Shown: positions 22,360-32,267 of the stretch, piece by piece
Numbering within the stretch: the first letter of the stretch is position 1
Layout of the letters: every line of letters begins with the position of its first letter
Assembly (NCBI GenBank): GCA_011947345.1
Contig: JAAVTG010000933.1
Location: 1 to 64,000, forward strand
Direction: 5' to 3'
Origin: Phytophthora quininea
Lineage: Eukaryota; Oomycota; Peronosporomycetes; Peronosporales; Peronosporaceae
DNA length: 64,000 nt
The notes under the pieces: generated by a model
The model's database searches: none
What the model saw: the letters and a program-made list of their open reading frames with translations, nothing else
Told to the model about the DNA's origin: nothing
Program-made: the position numbers and the translations under genes

Positions 22360-22623
22360 ATGCAGATTTTTGATTAGGAGTCGAGCTGCATTGCTAGGCT
22401 AGATGTAGTAGCTTGCCGCTACGAACTAGAACCAAGCTTTATTTTGGACAAATGGCACTTTTCATGTTTTATAAAATGTTTTATAAGCCTGTACGTTTTA
22501 GATTAAACTACTTCGTAATTCGTGTGAAAAGCTAAATCATCCCGCCGGAGCGTAGCGGAGGCGGGCGGTCCACAGCTGCATCCAACCATAATCCACCGCC
22601 GCGTAGCGGCGGCGCTCGGCTAG
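20780..22623 (+). mobile_element. Helitron, 3' end defined at 22623
   Basis: Downstream of the helicase relic a perfect 7-bp-stem hairpin (CCGCCGC GTA GCGGCGG, 22596-22612) lies 7 nt before CTAG (22620-22623) followed by T. This is the canonical Helitron 3' terminus (hairpin plus CTRR, insertion between A and T). A second GC-rich hairpin lies near 22548-22565. The 5' TC end was not located, so the left border is only the first recognisable coding relic. Confidence 0.7.
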
Positions 22624-23185
22624 TTCAGAAGCACTAAGAAGGTCGCTTGAGTATACCTACCCCAATCATTCATCCAAGAGCATTGCATTCATACAGCGTG
22701 ACAGTAATAAACGAGTTCCCAAACGGCACTCCCAAAGAAGAAAGCCAATCACAAGAGAGATTCCAAACAACTCGAAGAAAGTATGGGCTGATTTATTGGC
22801 TCCAAAGGCTGGGTAAAACCTCAAGATTTTTCTCTTTCTCACTTCTCGACCCGCCTTCCCCGGACGAACAGTGCGCTGCGAGCGTGCCGTCCGCCCCTCT
22901 GCAGGACGCTACCTTTTAAGACGACCAAGGCTCAGTGGCACGCCACCCGCGCAGACAACGATGTGCCGAATGATGCTGTAAGCACAGCAGTGCTGGCGTG
23001 ATGCTACCGGCTTCTGTCGCTGATGGTCGCGCACGCGGCGCCTCGTGTTCCGAAGAAGGTATGTGGACGTATTTGTATGTTAATCTCCGTACTGACGTGC
23101 ATGCATGTGGATTGTGTAAGATGTTCGATGGTTATGGCATTGTATGGATAGGAATGTATTGGGCGTTAATACCAGCTGAGAGATC
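22624..23185. other. intergenic between Helitron and Crypton, no gene
   Basis: Short open frames only, with no recognised motif, repeat or RNA gene. Confidence 0.4.
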
Positions 23186-25244
23186 CTACGATTCCAAGTC
23201 TTTTGCTTCCATTGGTGGCTCTCTGGTGTACAGCGATCGACGATACCCCCATTCGCTTTGCGAGAGATGAAGGCTGAACAGATAGCGTCGTACGCAGGGC
23301 GATGGACAACCCGCAGCTTCCCCAGCGCTTCCGCAGCGATCCTGCGGTTTTCGATTTGCCTTTTCCGTCAATGCGTCCAAGTGCAGTATTCGTCTTTTGT
23401 CCAAGTCCTCAGCCAGCGTCCACACACTCTGCTTCCAAAGATGGTATGAAACGCCGTCGTGTTCCGTCGGGGCTGCTGGTATGTCTATTTCTCGACCCGC
23501 CGCTATGATCATGATGTTGACGCTGGCCTTGAGGTCAGCACGGACGAACTGTTGCTTTTTTGTGATGCCGTATGCCAGAGCTCCAATGTGTACCAGTTGT
23601 AGAAGCACCCAGCCAGCGAGTGCGCCTCGACGACGATGTCGTTGTTCTGCTGAGTGACATGCTCTGCGTAGCGGCATGGCGCGGAGCTTGCGGCGCTAGT
23701 AGGCGTGGCTTCGTGCATCGCGACCAACTTCTGAAGCGTGCGCTGCATTGTGGCGATCGACGACAGCATTTGCGTGACAGCTCCTGCAAGTACTGTGGAG
23801 CTTCCAGTGCAGCGTTCCCCGAGCTGAGCGAAGTTTTCGGTTTCCCAAGCCGAGCGCAGCTGTCGACCCCAGCCAATACACGCTTCCAGCGACAGGTTGG
23901 ATCCCAACGCAGCGTTCGTCGCGTCGAGAGCTTCATGGAAACGGTACAAATAGTGCGAGGTGAAGCCTGTTGCGGCCTGCTCCTGCTGGACAACATTGGC
24001 GACGTCTTCAAGGTGGATCAGGAGGGACGCGAGCGCTGCATCGAGGACCATGGCGTCGACGTTGAGAGTCGTGTCTGAGAATCCGCTGACATTCTTGAAG
24101 AGCTGACCGCGCAGGGTTAGAAGCTGTGCATACTCTAAACTGGGGAGGAGCTCTTTCAGTGTCGCGATTGTGGGCGTCACGCACGGCAGATTCGGATCCC
24201 GGTAGCCGGCCAGAACTTTGCCGACACTCTGGTCTTCGCGAGTAGTGGTGCCCACGTACGCGAACGCCTTCGTGAGCGAATCAAGCAGCCAAGCACCGCG
24301 CGTGGAGATTCATTGGATCGCGAGTTGGGGGAGGCGTTCGCGTACGCTGCGGAGCCGCGGCGCAAGGAGTGACTACTTAGACCAGCGGTCAGCTTCGTCG
24401 GCAGCGGGGCAGAATCTCGTGCTAGGCGCTCGGAGACCGTGGCAATTACGTCGTTGATATACTTGGATACATTTGGTCTTCCTCTCACGCGCTTGGTTGG
24501 TGGCCCGCTCCTTACTTCAGCTTTCTCCTCGAGGCTCTCCCAGTAGACTATTGCTTCGTCTTGACTGTAGGTTTTTCGCCTGGTAAATCTGATACGGCAG
24601 CATGGGGAACCAGCGGAAACACGTAACTGGAAGGCTCCGATGCACCGACAAACAGCATACCCAGCGCATGGAGCATACATTGCTCCCAGTGTTTCGCGGA
24701 CTTGTAGATAGAAACTCCTTGGATCACCGACGTCTTTATGCGAGCAATGTGGAGGAACAATTCCCCGATGCCGCCATGGAGAGTTGACTCTTGTGCGCAA
24801 AGCACGTATCTATTGCCCGCCCAAACGTATGCCACATTAGTGTTAGTACAGAAGAATCATGCAAGCTCTTAAATCCTCCTCCTACTCCCTTAATTGCTGT
24901 TTCATGTACAAGAACTCGCAAATCGTCTAGTGTGCAGCCTGGAGCTTCTCCAGTCTGCACTCCAGCCACCAAATTGCGTTCTTCGATGGCAGCGGCCATT
25001 TTTCACGAATTTTAGCAATGCGTTTGCTATCAGACAAATGCGCGGGATACCGCTCACGAAGTAGGGTAACCACTTGGGACAAATAGCCAACGGCGGTGGC
25101 TTTGGCCAGAGGGCTCCCGCGAGCACTAGTCTTAGTTTGTAGGAAAATGCAAAACGCAGTTAGCAAAGAATAAAAATTCTGACTAGGTGCAGCACCTGGA
25201 GATGATAGAGACTGAGCTATCGCATCAATCGAGCTCTCATTCAT
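23186..25244 (-). pseudogene. Crypton-like tyrosine recombinase, frameshifted
   Basis: The N-terminal part (25244-24927) resembles a recombinase core-binding domain. The catalytic domain follows in several frames, with SSHSLRRGSAAYA at about 24370-24400 (HxLRR, the conserved His-x-x-Arg of tyrosine recombinases). A long Crypton-type C-terminal extension runs to 23186. There is no reverse transcriptase, which fits Cryptons (DNA transposons with only a tyrosine recombinase, known in oomycetes). Frame breaks occur near 24990, 24760, 24260 and at the T6 run 23556-23561. Confidence 0.65.
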
Positions 25245-25835
25245 GTTACCAAGAGTTAGGAACTCGCCGAAACATTATAAAGCCGCTTGCTCTTGCCCTG
25301 CGGTTCCTTGGGGAACGTCGAGTCCTCTTGCAGTTCGCTGCATCTTTTCGAATGGCAGAGAGGCAGAGCATACAACAAATATGATGTTGAGAATATCATG
25401 GTTTCATCTGATAATTCAATTTTATACTTGGAATTTGTGTACGGTATTATTTGGTAATTTGCCAACATTCCCAAAATAATTGGGAACGGCATGGGAATCG
25501 CCAGAGCAGAGCTGTGATTGGTCAAAACATCCAATGTCCACCTTTCATTGGCCGTCCTGGCCCAGGTCGAGGCAGGGTTAGGACAGGGTAATGTGAAGTT
25601 GGGAAAAAGTTCCTTATCCTACAATAGAGGTTCTCACGACGCGATGCAGAATGAATATTCAAAACATCTTGCGATTTTATTGGTCGAGATCGCCATTCTC
25701 GAAGAATCAAATATCACGTTACCGTCCACCTCCTCGCGAGGAGGAGAATGACTAGATCTGTGTAGAATGAGATTTTATTGGCTCACCGACGCCTCATTCC
25801 TCAAGTTATTCTGCAATTTTCTGCAGTGGAGCAAG

Positions 25836-26414
25836 ATGGCGTCGTCCAAGCGCGCTCGCCGCCCCAGCACGTTCAAGCGAAACATGCAGCGACGCTCCCA
25901 GGATATCACGGAGCAGGAGCGAGCCGCCAGGGAGGAACACGCACAAGACACAGTGGCGGCTCAGGTTGTCGTCAGGGACCATGACCATGCTGCACCATCG
26001 CCACCAGAGAACACGCAAGACGACGGACGACAGCATATTCGTTTGCAGATAGAAGCTGCTACTGTGACGGTTCAGGACAGCGCGGGGGCAGCAACGTCTA
26101 CGACGCAGCCAGCTCCCCGGACTCGGACCCTTCTTGATGGACAGTCTAACAGCACGTCTGACACAGCAGTGACGGTCATGGCGAGCGTCCAAGCGGACAA
26201 CGTCAGTCGGGATCAGTGTGGCGCTGTGACTGACCAGCCCCCACGCAGTTTCCGCCTGAGTTCTCTCCAAGCTGGTAGGCCAGTGGATATATTCTGGAAG
26301 CATCTCCATGATAGCGTCAGTGACGCGTGTAACTATTTTGGCCACAGTGCCCTCTCCAACTCCAAACCGCTGACTGATGGCGTAGTAAGATCCTCCCAGC
26401 CCACCAGTAGATAA
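25836..26414 (+). CDS. Harbinger accessory ORF, fused into antisense transposase
   Basis: A 192-codon frame beginning MASSKRARRPSTFKRNM, basic at the start then Gln/Asp/Thr-rich, placed where Harbinger elements carry their second (often Myb-like) protein. Its 3' third runs antisense to the transposase segment, so the native C-terminus was lost in the internal deletion. No DNA-binding fold is visible. Confidence 0.4.
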   Translation: MASSKRARRPSTFKRNMQRRSQDITEQERAAREEHAQDTVAAQVVVRDHDHAAPSPPENTQDDGRQHIRLQIEAATVTVQDSAGAATSTTQPAPRTRTLLDGQSNSTSDTAVTVMASVQADNVSRDQCGAVTDQPPRSFRLSSLQAGRPVDIFWKHLHDSVSDACNYFGHSALSNSKPLTDGVVRSSQPTSR

Positions 26415-26767
26415 AAATCCCAGATACACAAACAACTGCAAAGCGACGACAAGCTGTCTTTGGCCGGAGCAATTGCTGTTAAACGATGTGGAATCCTCCA
26501 CAGTGGAGAGAAGCGCAAAAACGTTCTCTTGTCCATCCTTGCATCGCGTTTAAAGCGGTCGTCGTCCCGTAGAGACCACAACTTTGGCGACCATGATCCA
26601 ATCTTGTAGACCACATCTCTCGTGGCCCAATACCGTTTGTGCTGCAGGTACTCATACAGCTCTGGTAGGAAGGGAAGCAACTCGAAAACCCACGAACCCT
26701 CGTAGTACCGAGCGAGGAGGCCTCGTAGAAGCCGAAGGCATTGCTGCCTTTCCGAGACGCGTGGCAT
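26170..26767 (-). pseudogene. Harbinger transposase N-terminal fragment
   Basis: Starts MPRVSERQQC. The helix-turn-helix part GSYYAISQRFGVGEGTVAKI and the LPEYIHWP motif match HARBI1/PIF transposases. The catalytic DDE half is missing and the frame shifts near 26500. Confidence 0.7.
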
Positions 26768-26929
26768 CTTCACAACTGCGTGCGATGGTCCGTTGTGATT
26801 GGTCAAACCTATCCTACCATTCTACAACAGCTCTTGTTGGGGTCCTCACGCTCAAAAGAAGTGGACAGGCTCTGATTCGCTGTTTGCCATTCTTGTATAA
26901 CGTTCCACAAGTGAAGCGTGAGAACCTCT

Positions 26930-27190
26930 AATAATAGCAAAACAACTTGACCTCAGCTTGTATCTTATACTCCCATCCAAGGCCCGATTTATTTAAATCT
27001 GACTCAGAAATAAGCACTAAATCAGACGGGCATTTTGGTTGAAAACCACAATATGTTAAAGATTAATCAAGCCTCGATAGTAGCGCTGACCGTCCATTAA
27101 CTCGTCAAACGACTTGCTGTGTTAACAGTGCTGAGCGCGGTGCTCCGCCATTTCCCGGTCGTGCGCACTCCTCTAGCAATATCTATCTCT
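26930..27190. other. intergenic, no gene
   Basis: AT-rich spacer to the ankyrin relic; nothing recognised. Confidence 0.4.
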
Positions 27191-27191
27191 A

Positions 27192-27720
27192 GTGGAACGT
27201 GAATTTCCTGCGGTTAGAGCCGCACTATTACCGCAATCAGCTCGTCGAGTCGCTGACCATTGCAGCGGCGTTAAAATTCAGTGGTTTCTGGTGCGTAGCT
27301 CAAATTGCACCCTTGTTGCGGAAAAGATTATCGAGGCTGCTGCTCGGAACGGCCACTTAGACGCGCTGAGATTCCTGTGGAAACACGATGCAGAGATGAG
27401 GAGCCGACGCAGGTCACATCGTCACCTTCGACTTGAATGTCCGGACCAAGTGGATCTCGACCAGCTCAGCGAAAGTGTTGAGCTCATTTGGAGCGTTTCC
27501 GACGTTGCGGAGGCTGCGCGAAATGAACGCTGCCAAGTGGTGCGGTGGTGACACGAGAACGTGTTGCAAGCTCAGCGACTACCGCTCTACTAGTACATAA
27601 CTGCTTGCGCTGCCCTCGAGTTTGGGCAAGTTGAGATCGGACTTCGCCCTGCGTTACCCCTGGGCGATGTCCTCATACCCCAGAGTGGTGGAACTGCTGC
27701 TTGAAAAGGACCTCATGCGG
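27192..27720 (+). pseudogene. ankyrin-repeat gene relic
   Basis: A 119-codon frame with an ankyrin-like unit (IEAAARNGHLDALRFLW, then VAEAARNERCQVVRW) stops at 27551. A further unit, YPRVVELLLEKDLM, appears in another frame to about 27720. It is distantly related to the larger ankyrin genes of this window and too short and broken to be functional. Confidence 0.45.
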
Positions 27721-28179
27721 TAGGACCCCATGCGCGCTGCCCGACAGCTTACAGGCCCACGGAGCTTGTGGTGGTTTTGAAAATGTCATCTCCTGGATCC
27801 GATCTTTGGTAGCGGAGACCGAGCAAACTTCAAGACGTTGGCCATCTGGTTGTTGGTGTTGCGGATTTCCTCGGTGCAGTCCCCCAAACCATAGCCCATC
27901 TGCTGCTCGATCCTCAGCTGGCGGTGCCATGAGCGACTTCCGAAAGCAAAGCGAGATCGGAGGCAAGCAGGAAAGACTCACTCCAGCGCATTGCATCCGA
28001 ATTGCGTCACGGTGGCTCTCGCTGTCGAGCACCGACTATGAACGCCTTGCAATGACATGCACTCGACGTCCGGACGCGCCATCTGCTCCCCTTGCCCACG
28101 AGAGTATTCCACGAGCCATTCACTCGGACGCCAGCGACGAGATCAGCTCCGTGTTTGCCACCGTTGCGCTCCGTTCAAG
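27721..28179. other. intergenic, upstream of transporter 1
   Basis: Open frames here lack domain support. The stretch presumably holds the promoter of the first transporter; no motif recognised. Confidence 0.35.
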
Positions 28180-29729
28180 ATGGCGCAGAGTCTCGCGGCC
28201 TCGACGCGCCGGTCGGCCTTCTTCACGCTTGAGGACGCCAAGATCAGCTTCAGCATCATCTGCTGCGTCTGCGGCATCGGCACGCTCGCCATGCCCTCCA
28301 ACTTCGCGCGAGCAGGCCCAGTGTACGGCACCATCGCCATGGTGCTGATGGCCTTCGCCAACATCTACGCCACCGTGGCGCTGTCCAGGGTCATCCTCGT
28401 CGCCCCGCCATCGGTCAAGACTTTCAGCGACCTCGGCGACTGGGTGCTCGGCAAGACCGGGCGCTACTTGGTCAACGTGTCCCAGCTACTCGTGTGTCTG
28501 CTGCTCCCTGCGCCTTCCTGGTGCTCGGTAGCACCCTCCTCGACGTGCTCTTCCCAGACTCGTTCAGCCAGATCTTCTGGATCGTCTTCATGGCCATCAC
28601 CGCCGTGCCGGCGTGTTTGATCCCGACCCTCAAGGCTGCGGCCATGGTGGCCTTCGTCGGGTGCTTGGGTACCATCATCGCTGACGTGGTCGGAGTGAGC
28701 GTCCTCGAATGGGAGATGCGGGGCCACCCCAGTGCGCCGGCGCCGGATGTGACGCTCCACCAGGTGCTCACTGCGTTCGGAAACTTGTCGCTCGCGTACG
28801 GCGTCGCTGTCTTGATCCCCGACTTGCAGCGCCAGCACTCGCAGCCGAAGCGCATGCCGCGCGTCATCGCCGTCAGCTTGGGCATCGGCTCTGCGTTCTT
28901 CCTCGCGGTGGCCATTGCCGGATACGTGGCCGGCGGCTGTCAGCTCTCGGCGAATCTTCTCTTCTCCATCGTCAACATTTCGGACCCGTCGTTACCTTCG
29001 GCGTTGGGTTTTACGCCGGACCACGGCGCTGTCATCATGGCGTATCTGTTCATGCACCTGCACGTTGTGATTGTCTTGTCGACGGTGCTACAGCCGCCGT
29101 TCTACATGGCCGAGCGCCTCATCTTGGGCATGCACAAGGACACTCCGGTCGCGGCGGTTGAATCCATCCAGAGCAAGATCGACGACAACGACGGCTGGGA
29201 AGAACTCAACGACAAGGTTTCGATGAGCGTTCCCGCCGACTCCGATCGACGCGACCTCGAAAACAACCTGGACTCGACGACCGAGACGCTGTCGAATTCG
29301 GCCAAGCGCGAGCTGGAGGAGAAGGAGCACGACGAGGCTCAGCTTTCCGACTACAGCGGTGCCAGCAACATCATCCGCTACGTCGTACTCCGCCTCGTTA
29401 TCATGGCACTGCTCGTCGGCGCCGCCATCGGATTCCGCGACCACTTCCTCGACCTGGTGGACTTCACTGGCGCATCGGCCATCACGGTGTGCTGCCTGGT
29501 GCTGCCGCTGATCTTCTACCTCAAGGTCTTCTGGAAAGACCTGCCCCTGTACGAGCGCGTTATCGCAGCCATCGTTATCATCGTGTGTACCGTCGTGGGC
29601 TGCTACGTGATGATCTACGCCGGCAAGAACCTGTTTAACCCGGACTCAGACAGCGCCACGTTCCCGTACTGTCCTACCGAGTACCAGAACGAGCCGTACT
29701 ACGTCAGGAAATCGACGACCTCGGAGTGA
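28180..29729 (+). CDS. AAAP-family amino acid transporter, tandem copy 1
   Basis: About 516 residues, intronless. It starts MAQSLAAS, then FTLEDAKISF and GTLAMPSNFARAGP, the first-helix motif of amino acid/auxin permeases (AAAP, PF01490). About eleven hydrophobic segments follow, with a charged cytosolic loop at residues about 320-405 and a conserved C-terminal LVDFTGASAITV and YAGKNLFNPDSDSATFPYC. It predicts proton-coupled amino acid transport at plasma or vacuolar membrane. The N-terminal part (to about 28508) and the rest are in different frames. One missing base in the CCC run at 28506-28508 explains this, since both paralogues are continuous there. Confidence 0.85.
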
Positions 29730-30293
29730 ACCGATCGATGACGAGCTTAGATCCCCAATGTCAGGAAAACTTTAAGGCCGGACAACGAGTCTGTGCCGCC
29801 GTTGTTGATCTATACAGCCACACCATTTTTCAAGCGCAGTTTGAATTGAAGCAGTTCCGGTGCACCGTCAAGAGACGAGGCCTGCTGTGAGCCAGCCGTT
29901 GTGGTCACGACCGGACGTCTACAGCAGCAGATCCACTGCAATTTGCTTGTTTCGGTAGACCGTCATGCCAAACGAGAGTACTAACGTGCTCATCCATTCC
30001 TCTCGTTTGGATGCCTCGACATTGTCGAGTCGACAGTCAACTCGGTCTGGTTCCATCTTGCAGCACTCCAGGCGACTCAAATCGCGGGCGACGGCGAAGT
30101 CTCGGCGCTCGGCCGGATGGTGCGGGGCCTTGCTATGTCGGGACAAACTTTGCCAGTGCCTGCAAAGTGCAACAACGACACGCATCCACCAACGCCGCGC
30201 TGGATGTCTCGGCGTTGCTGACCACGAGCCGCGGCCACTCAGCAACTCGCCGCCGCCCGGTTGCTTCGAGCTCGCCCGCCGCAAGCGTCCAAC
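29730..30293. other. spacer between transporters 1 and 2
   Basis: No supported gene. Short open frames overlap only by chance. The promoter of copy 2 is expected here. Confidence 0.4.
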
Positions 30294-31808
30294 ATGGCAG
30301 GATCCCGCGCGTTCCTGACGATCGAAGATGCCAAGGCCATTTTCAACATCGTGTGCTGCTTCTTCGGTATCGGCACGCTGTCCATGCCCTCCAACTTCGC
30401 CCGTGCCGGACCGGTGTACGCCACGATTGCCATGCTGCTCATGGCCTTCGCCAACATTTACGCCACGGTGGCGCTATCCAGGGTGATGTTGGTGGCCCCC
30501 GCCTCGGTCAAGACGTTCACGGATGTTGGCGACTGGGTGCTCGGCAGGACGGGCCGCTACCTCGTGATTGTGTCCCAGCTCGCTGTGTGTCTGCTTATGC
30601 CGTGTGCCTTCCTGGTGCTCGGTAGTACGCTACTTGACGTGTTGTTCCCGGGGTCGACCTTCAGCCAGGTCTTTTGGATCGTCTTCATGGCCATCACCGT
30701 CATCCCGTCCTGCTTGATCCCGACCCTCAAGGCCGCTGCGTCCATCGCGTTCGTTGGCTGCATGGGAACGTTGATTGCCGACATCATCGGTGTTAGCATT
30801 CTGGAGTGGGAAATGCGCGGCCACCCAGCGATACCGACACCCGATATCTCGATGCACCAGGTGCTCATGTGTTTCGGTAACCTCTCGCTGGCCTACGGAG
30901 CCTCGGTGGTCGTTCCGGACCTCCAGCGCCAGCACTCGGAACCGCAGCGCATGCCCCGTATCATCCTCGTGAGCTTGGGACTCGGGTCGGCGATCTTTTT
31001 GGCGGTGGCCATCGCCGGCTACGTCGCCGGCGGTTGCCAGCTTTCAGGCAACTTGCTCTTCTCGGTGGTCAACACGTCGGATCCGTCGTCACCGTCCGCG
31101 TTGGGCTTCATCCCGAACCGCGGTGCTGTCATTATGGCCTACCTCTTCATGCAAGTCCACATCACCATCGCTTTTTCGACGGTGATCCAACCGCCGTTCT
31201 ACATGGCCGAACGCTTCATCCTAGGCATGCACAAGAGCGAGATGGACAAGAGTCTCAACGGCGAGCCTGCTGTCGGCGAGCTGCAGGAGAAGCTGTCGTC
31301 CGCTTCGGCGGCGTCGCCCGTTGTGACTGCTGAGCCGTTGACCACCAACGACCTGGAGAGCAACTACGTCGCTGCCAACGCGCAGAACCGCACACTGACC
31401 GACGAAGAGAAGAAGAAGAAGGACGAGGAGGAGCTGTCCGAGTACTCGGGCGCGAGCACCGTCATCCGCTACGTTATTCTGCGTCTCGCCATCATAGCGG
31501 TGCTTGTGGCTGCGTCCATCGGCCTCAAGGACCACTTCCTGGATCTCGTCGACTTTACCGGCGCGTCGGCCATCACGGTGTGCTGCCTTGCGCTGCCAAT
31601 TGTGTTCTACCTCAAGGTCTTCTGGAAGACGCTGCCGCTGTACGAGCGCGTCGTGGCCGTGCTGATCATCATTATCTCCAGCATCGTGGGCTGCTACGTC
31701 ATGATCTACGCCGGCAAGAACCTGTTCAACCCGGACTCGGACAGCGCCACGTTCCCCTACTGCAAGGAGGAGGACCAAACCGAGCCGTACTACACGAGGA
31801 CTACGTGA
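30294..31808 (+). CDS. AAAP-family amino acid transporter, tandem copy 2
   Basis: Intact 504-residue intronless gene starting MAGSRAFLTIEDAKAIFNIV. The same helices and motifs as copies 1 and 3 are present (GTLSMPSNFARAGPVYATIA, LVDFTGASAITV, YAGKNLFNPDSDSATFPYC). The cytosolic loop around residues 320-385 is its most divergent part, rich in Lys/Glu (EEKKKKDEEELSEYSG), and may carry copy-specific regulation. Start chosen at the ATG aligned with the other copies; an in-frame codon 33 bases upstream is less likely. Confidence 0.9.
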   Translation: MAGSRAFLTIEDAKAIFNIVCCFFGIGTLSMPSNFARAGPVYATIAMLLMAFANIYATVALSRVMLVAPASVKTFTDVGDWVLGRTGRYLVIVSQLAVCLLMPCAFLVLGSTLLDVLFPGSTFSQVFWIVFMAITVIPSCLIPTLKAAASIAFVGCMGTLIADIIGVSILEWEMRGHPAIPTPDISMHQVLMCFGNLSLAYGASVVVPDLQRQHSEPQRMPRIILVSLGLGSAIFLAVAIAGYVAGGCQLSGNLLFSVVNTSDPSSPSALGFIPNRGAVIMAYLFMQVHITIAFSTVIQPPFYMAERFILGMHKSEMDKSLNGEPAVGELQEKLSSASAASPVVTAEPLTTNDLESNYVAANAQNRTLTDEEKKKKDEEELSEYSGASTVIRYVILRLAIIAVLVAASIGLKDHFLDLVDFTGASAITVCCLALPIVFYLKVFWKTLPLYERVVAVLIIIISSIVGCYVMIYAGKNLFNPDSDSATFPYCKEEDQTEPYYTRTT

Positions 31809-32267
31809 TCAGTCCGACCGATAGCATCGTTACGAGTAGGAAGCCCAACAATATTGCAGTGAATCGACGAAGTACTACCGGTGGAAAGCATTTACCAGCA
31901 CCGGTAACAACTATCAGCACTACGACCATCGACTGCAATCGGAGACCACGTTGCAGATATCCTTGCGGCTCTTTTCCGGTGCATGCCTTAAAAACGTGTC
32001 ACCTCCGTATCTCCAGCGGATGGCAGACATCACTCGCTTCGACGACCTGTTCTGTGCCGGCGCTCGTCCTGTTTTCGTAAAGCGCATTGCGCACCAGCCT
32101 GGCGCTCGTGACCAGGGATACGCGCGAACGGGACAAGTTGATCTTGTCAGCGATCGTCCGCGGGACTGGCAAATGACCATGTTGTACTTCCCTGGCCGAC
32201 CGCCCACCACTCCCTCGTGCACGCCGGCTTTGGTTCCTCACTTCTCCAATTCATCGGTTCCGTCGCC
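31809..32267. other. spacer between transporters 2 and 3
   Basis: Nothing recognised; short open frames only. Confidence 0.4.

Larger units (their letters stand above)
25626..26929. mobile_element. PIF/Harbinger element, internal-deletion derivative, 1,304 bp
   Basis: Perfect 13-bp terminal inverted repeats AGAGGTTCTCACG (25626-25638) and CGTGAGAACCTCT (26917-26929), flanked by a 3-bp duplication AAT on both sides (25623-25625 and 26930-26932). Inside are the 5' parts of two converging genes, a transposase (minus) and a second ORF (plus), as in Harbinger elements. The middle, including the DDE domain, is gone, so the copy cannot move by itself. Confidence 0.8.
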
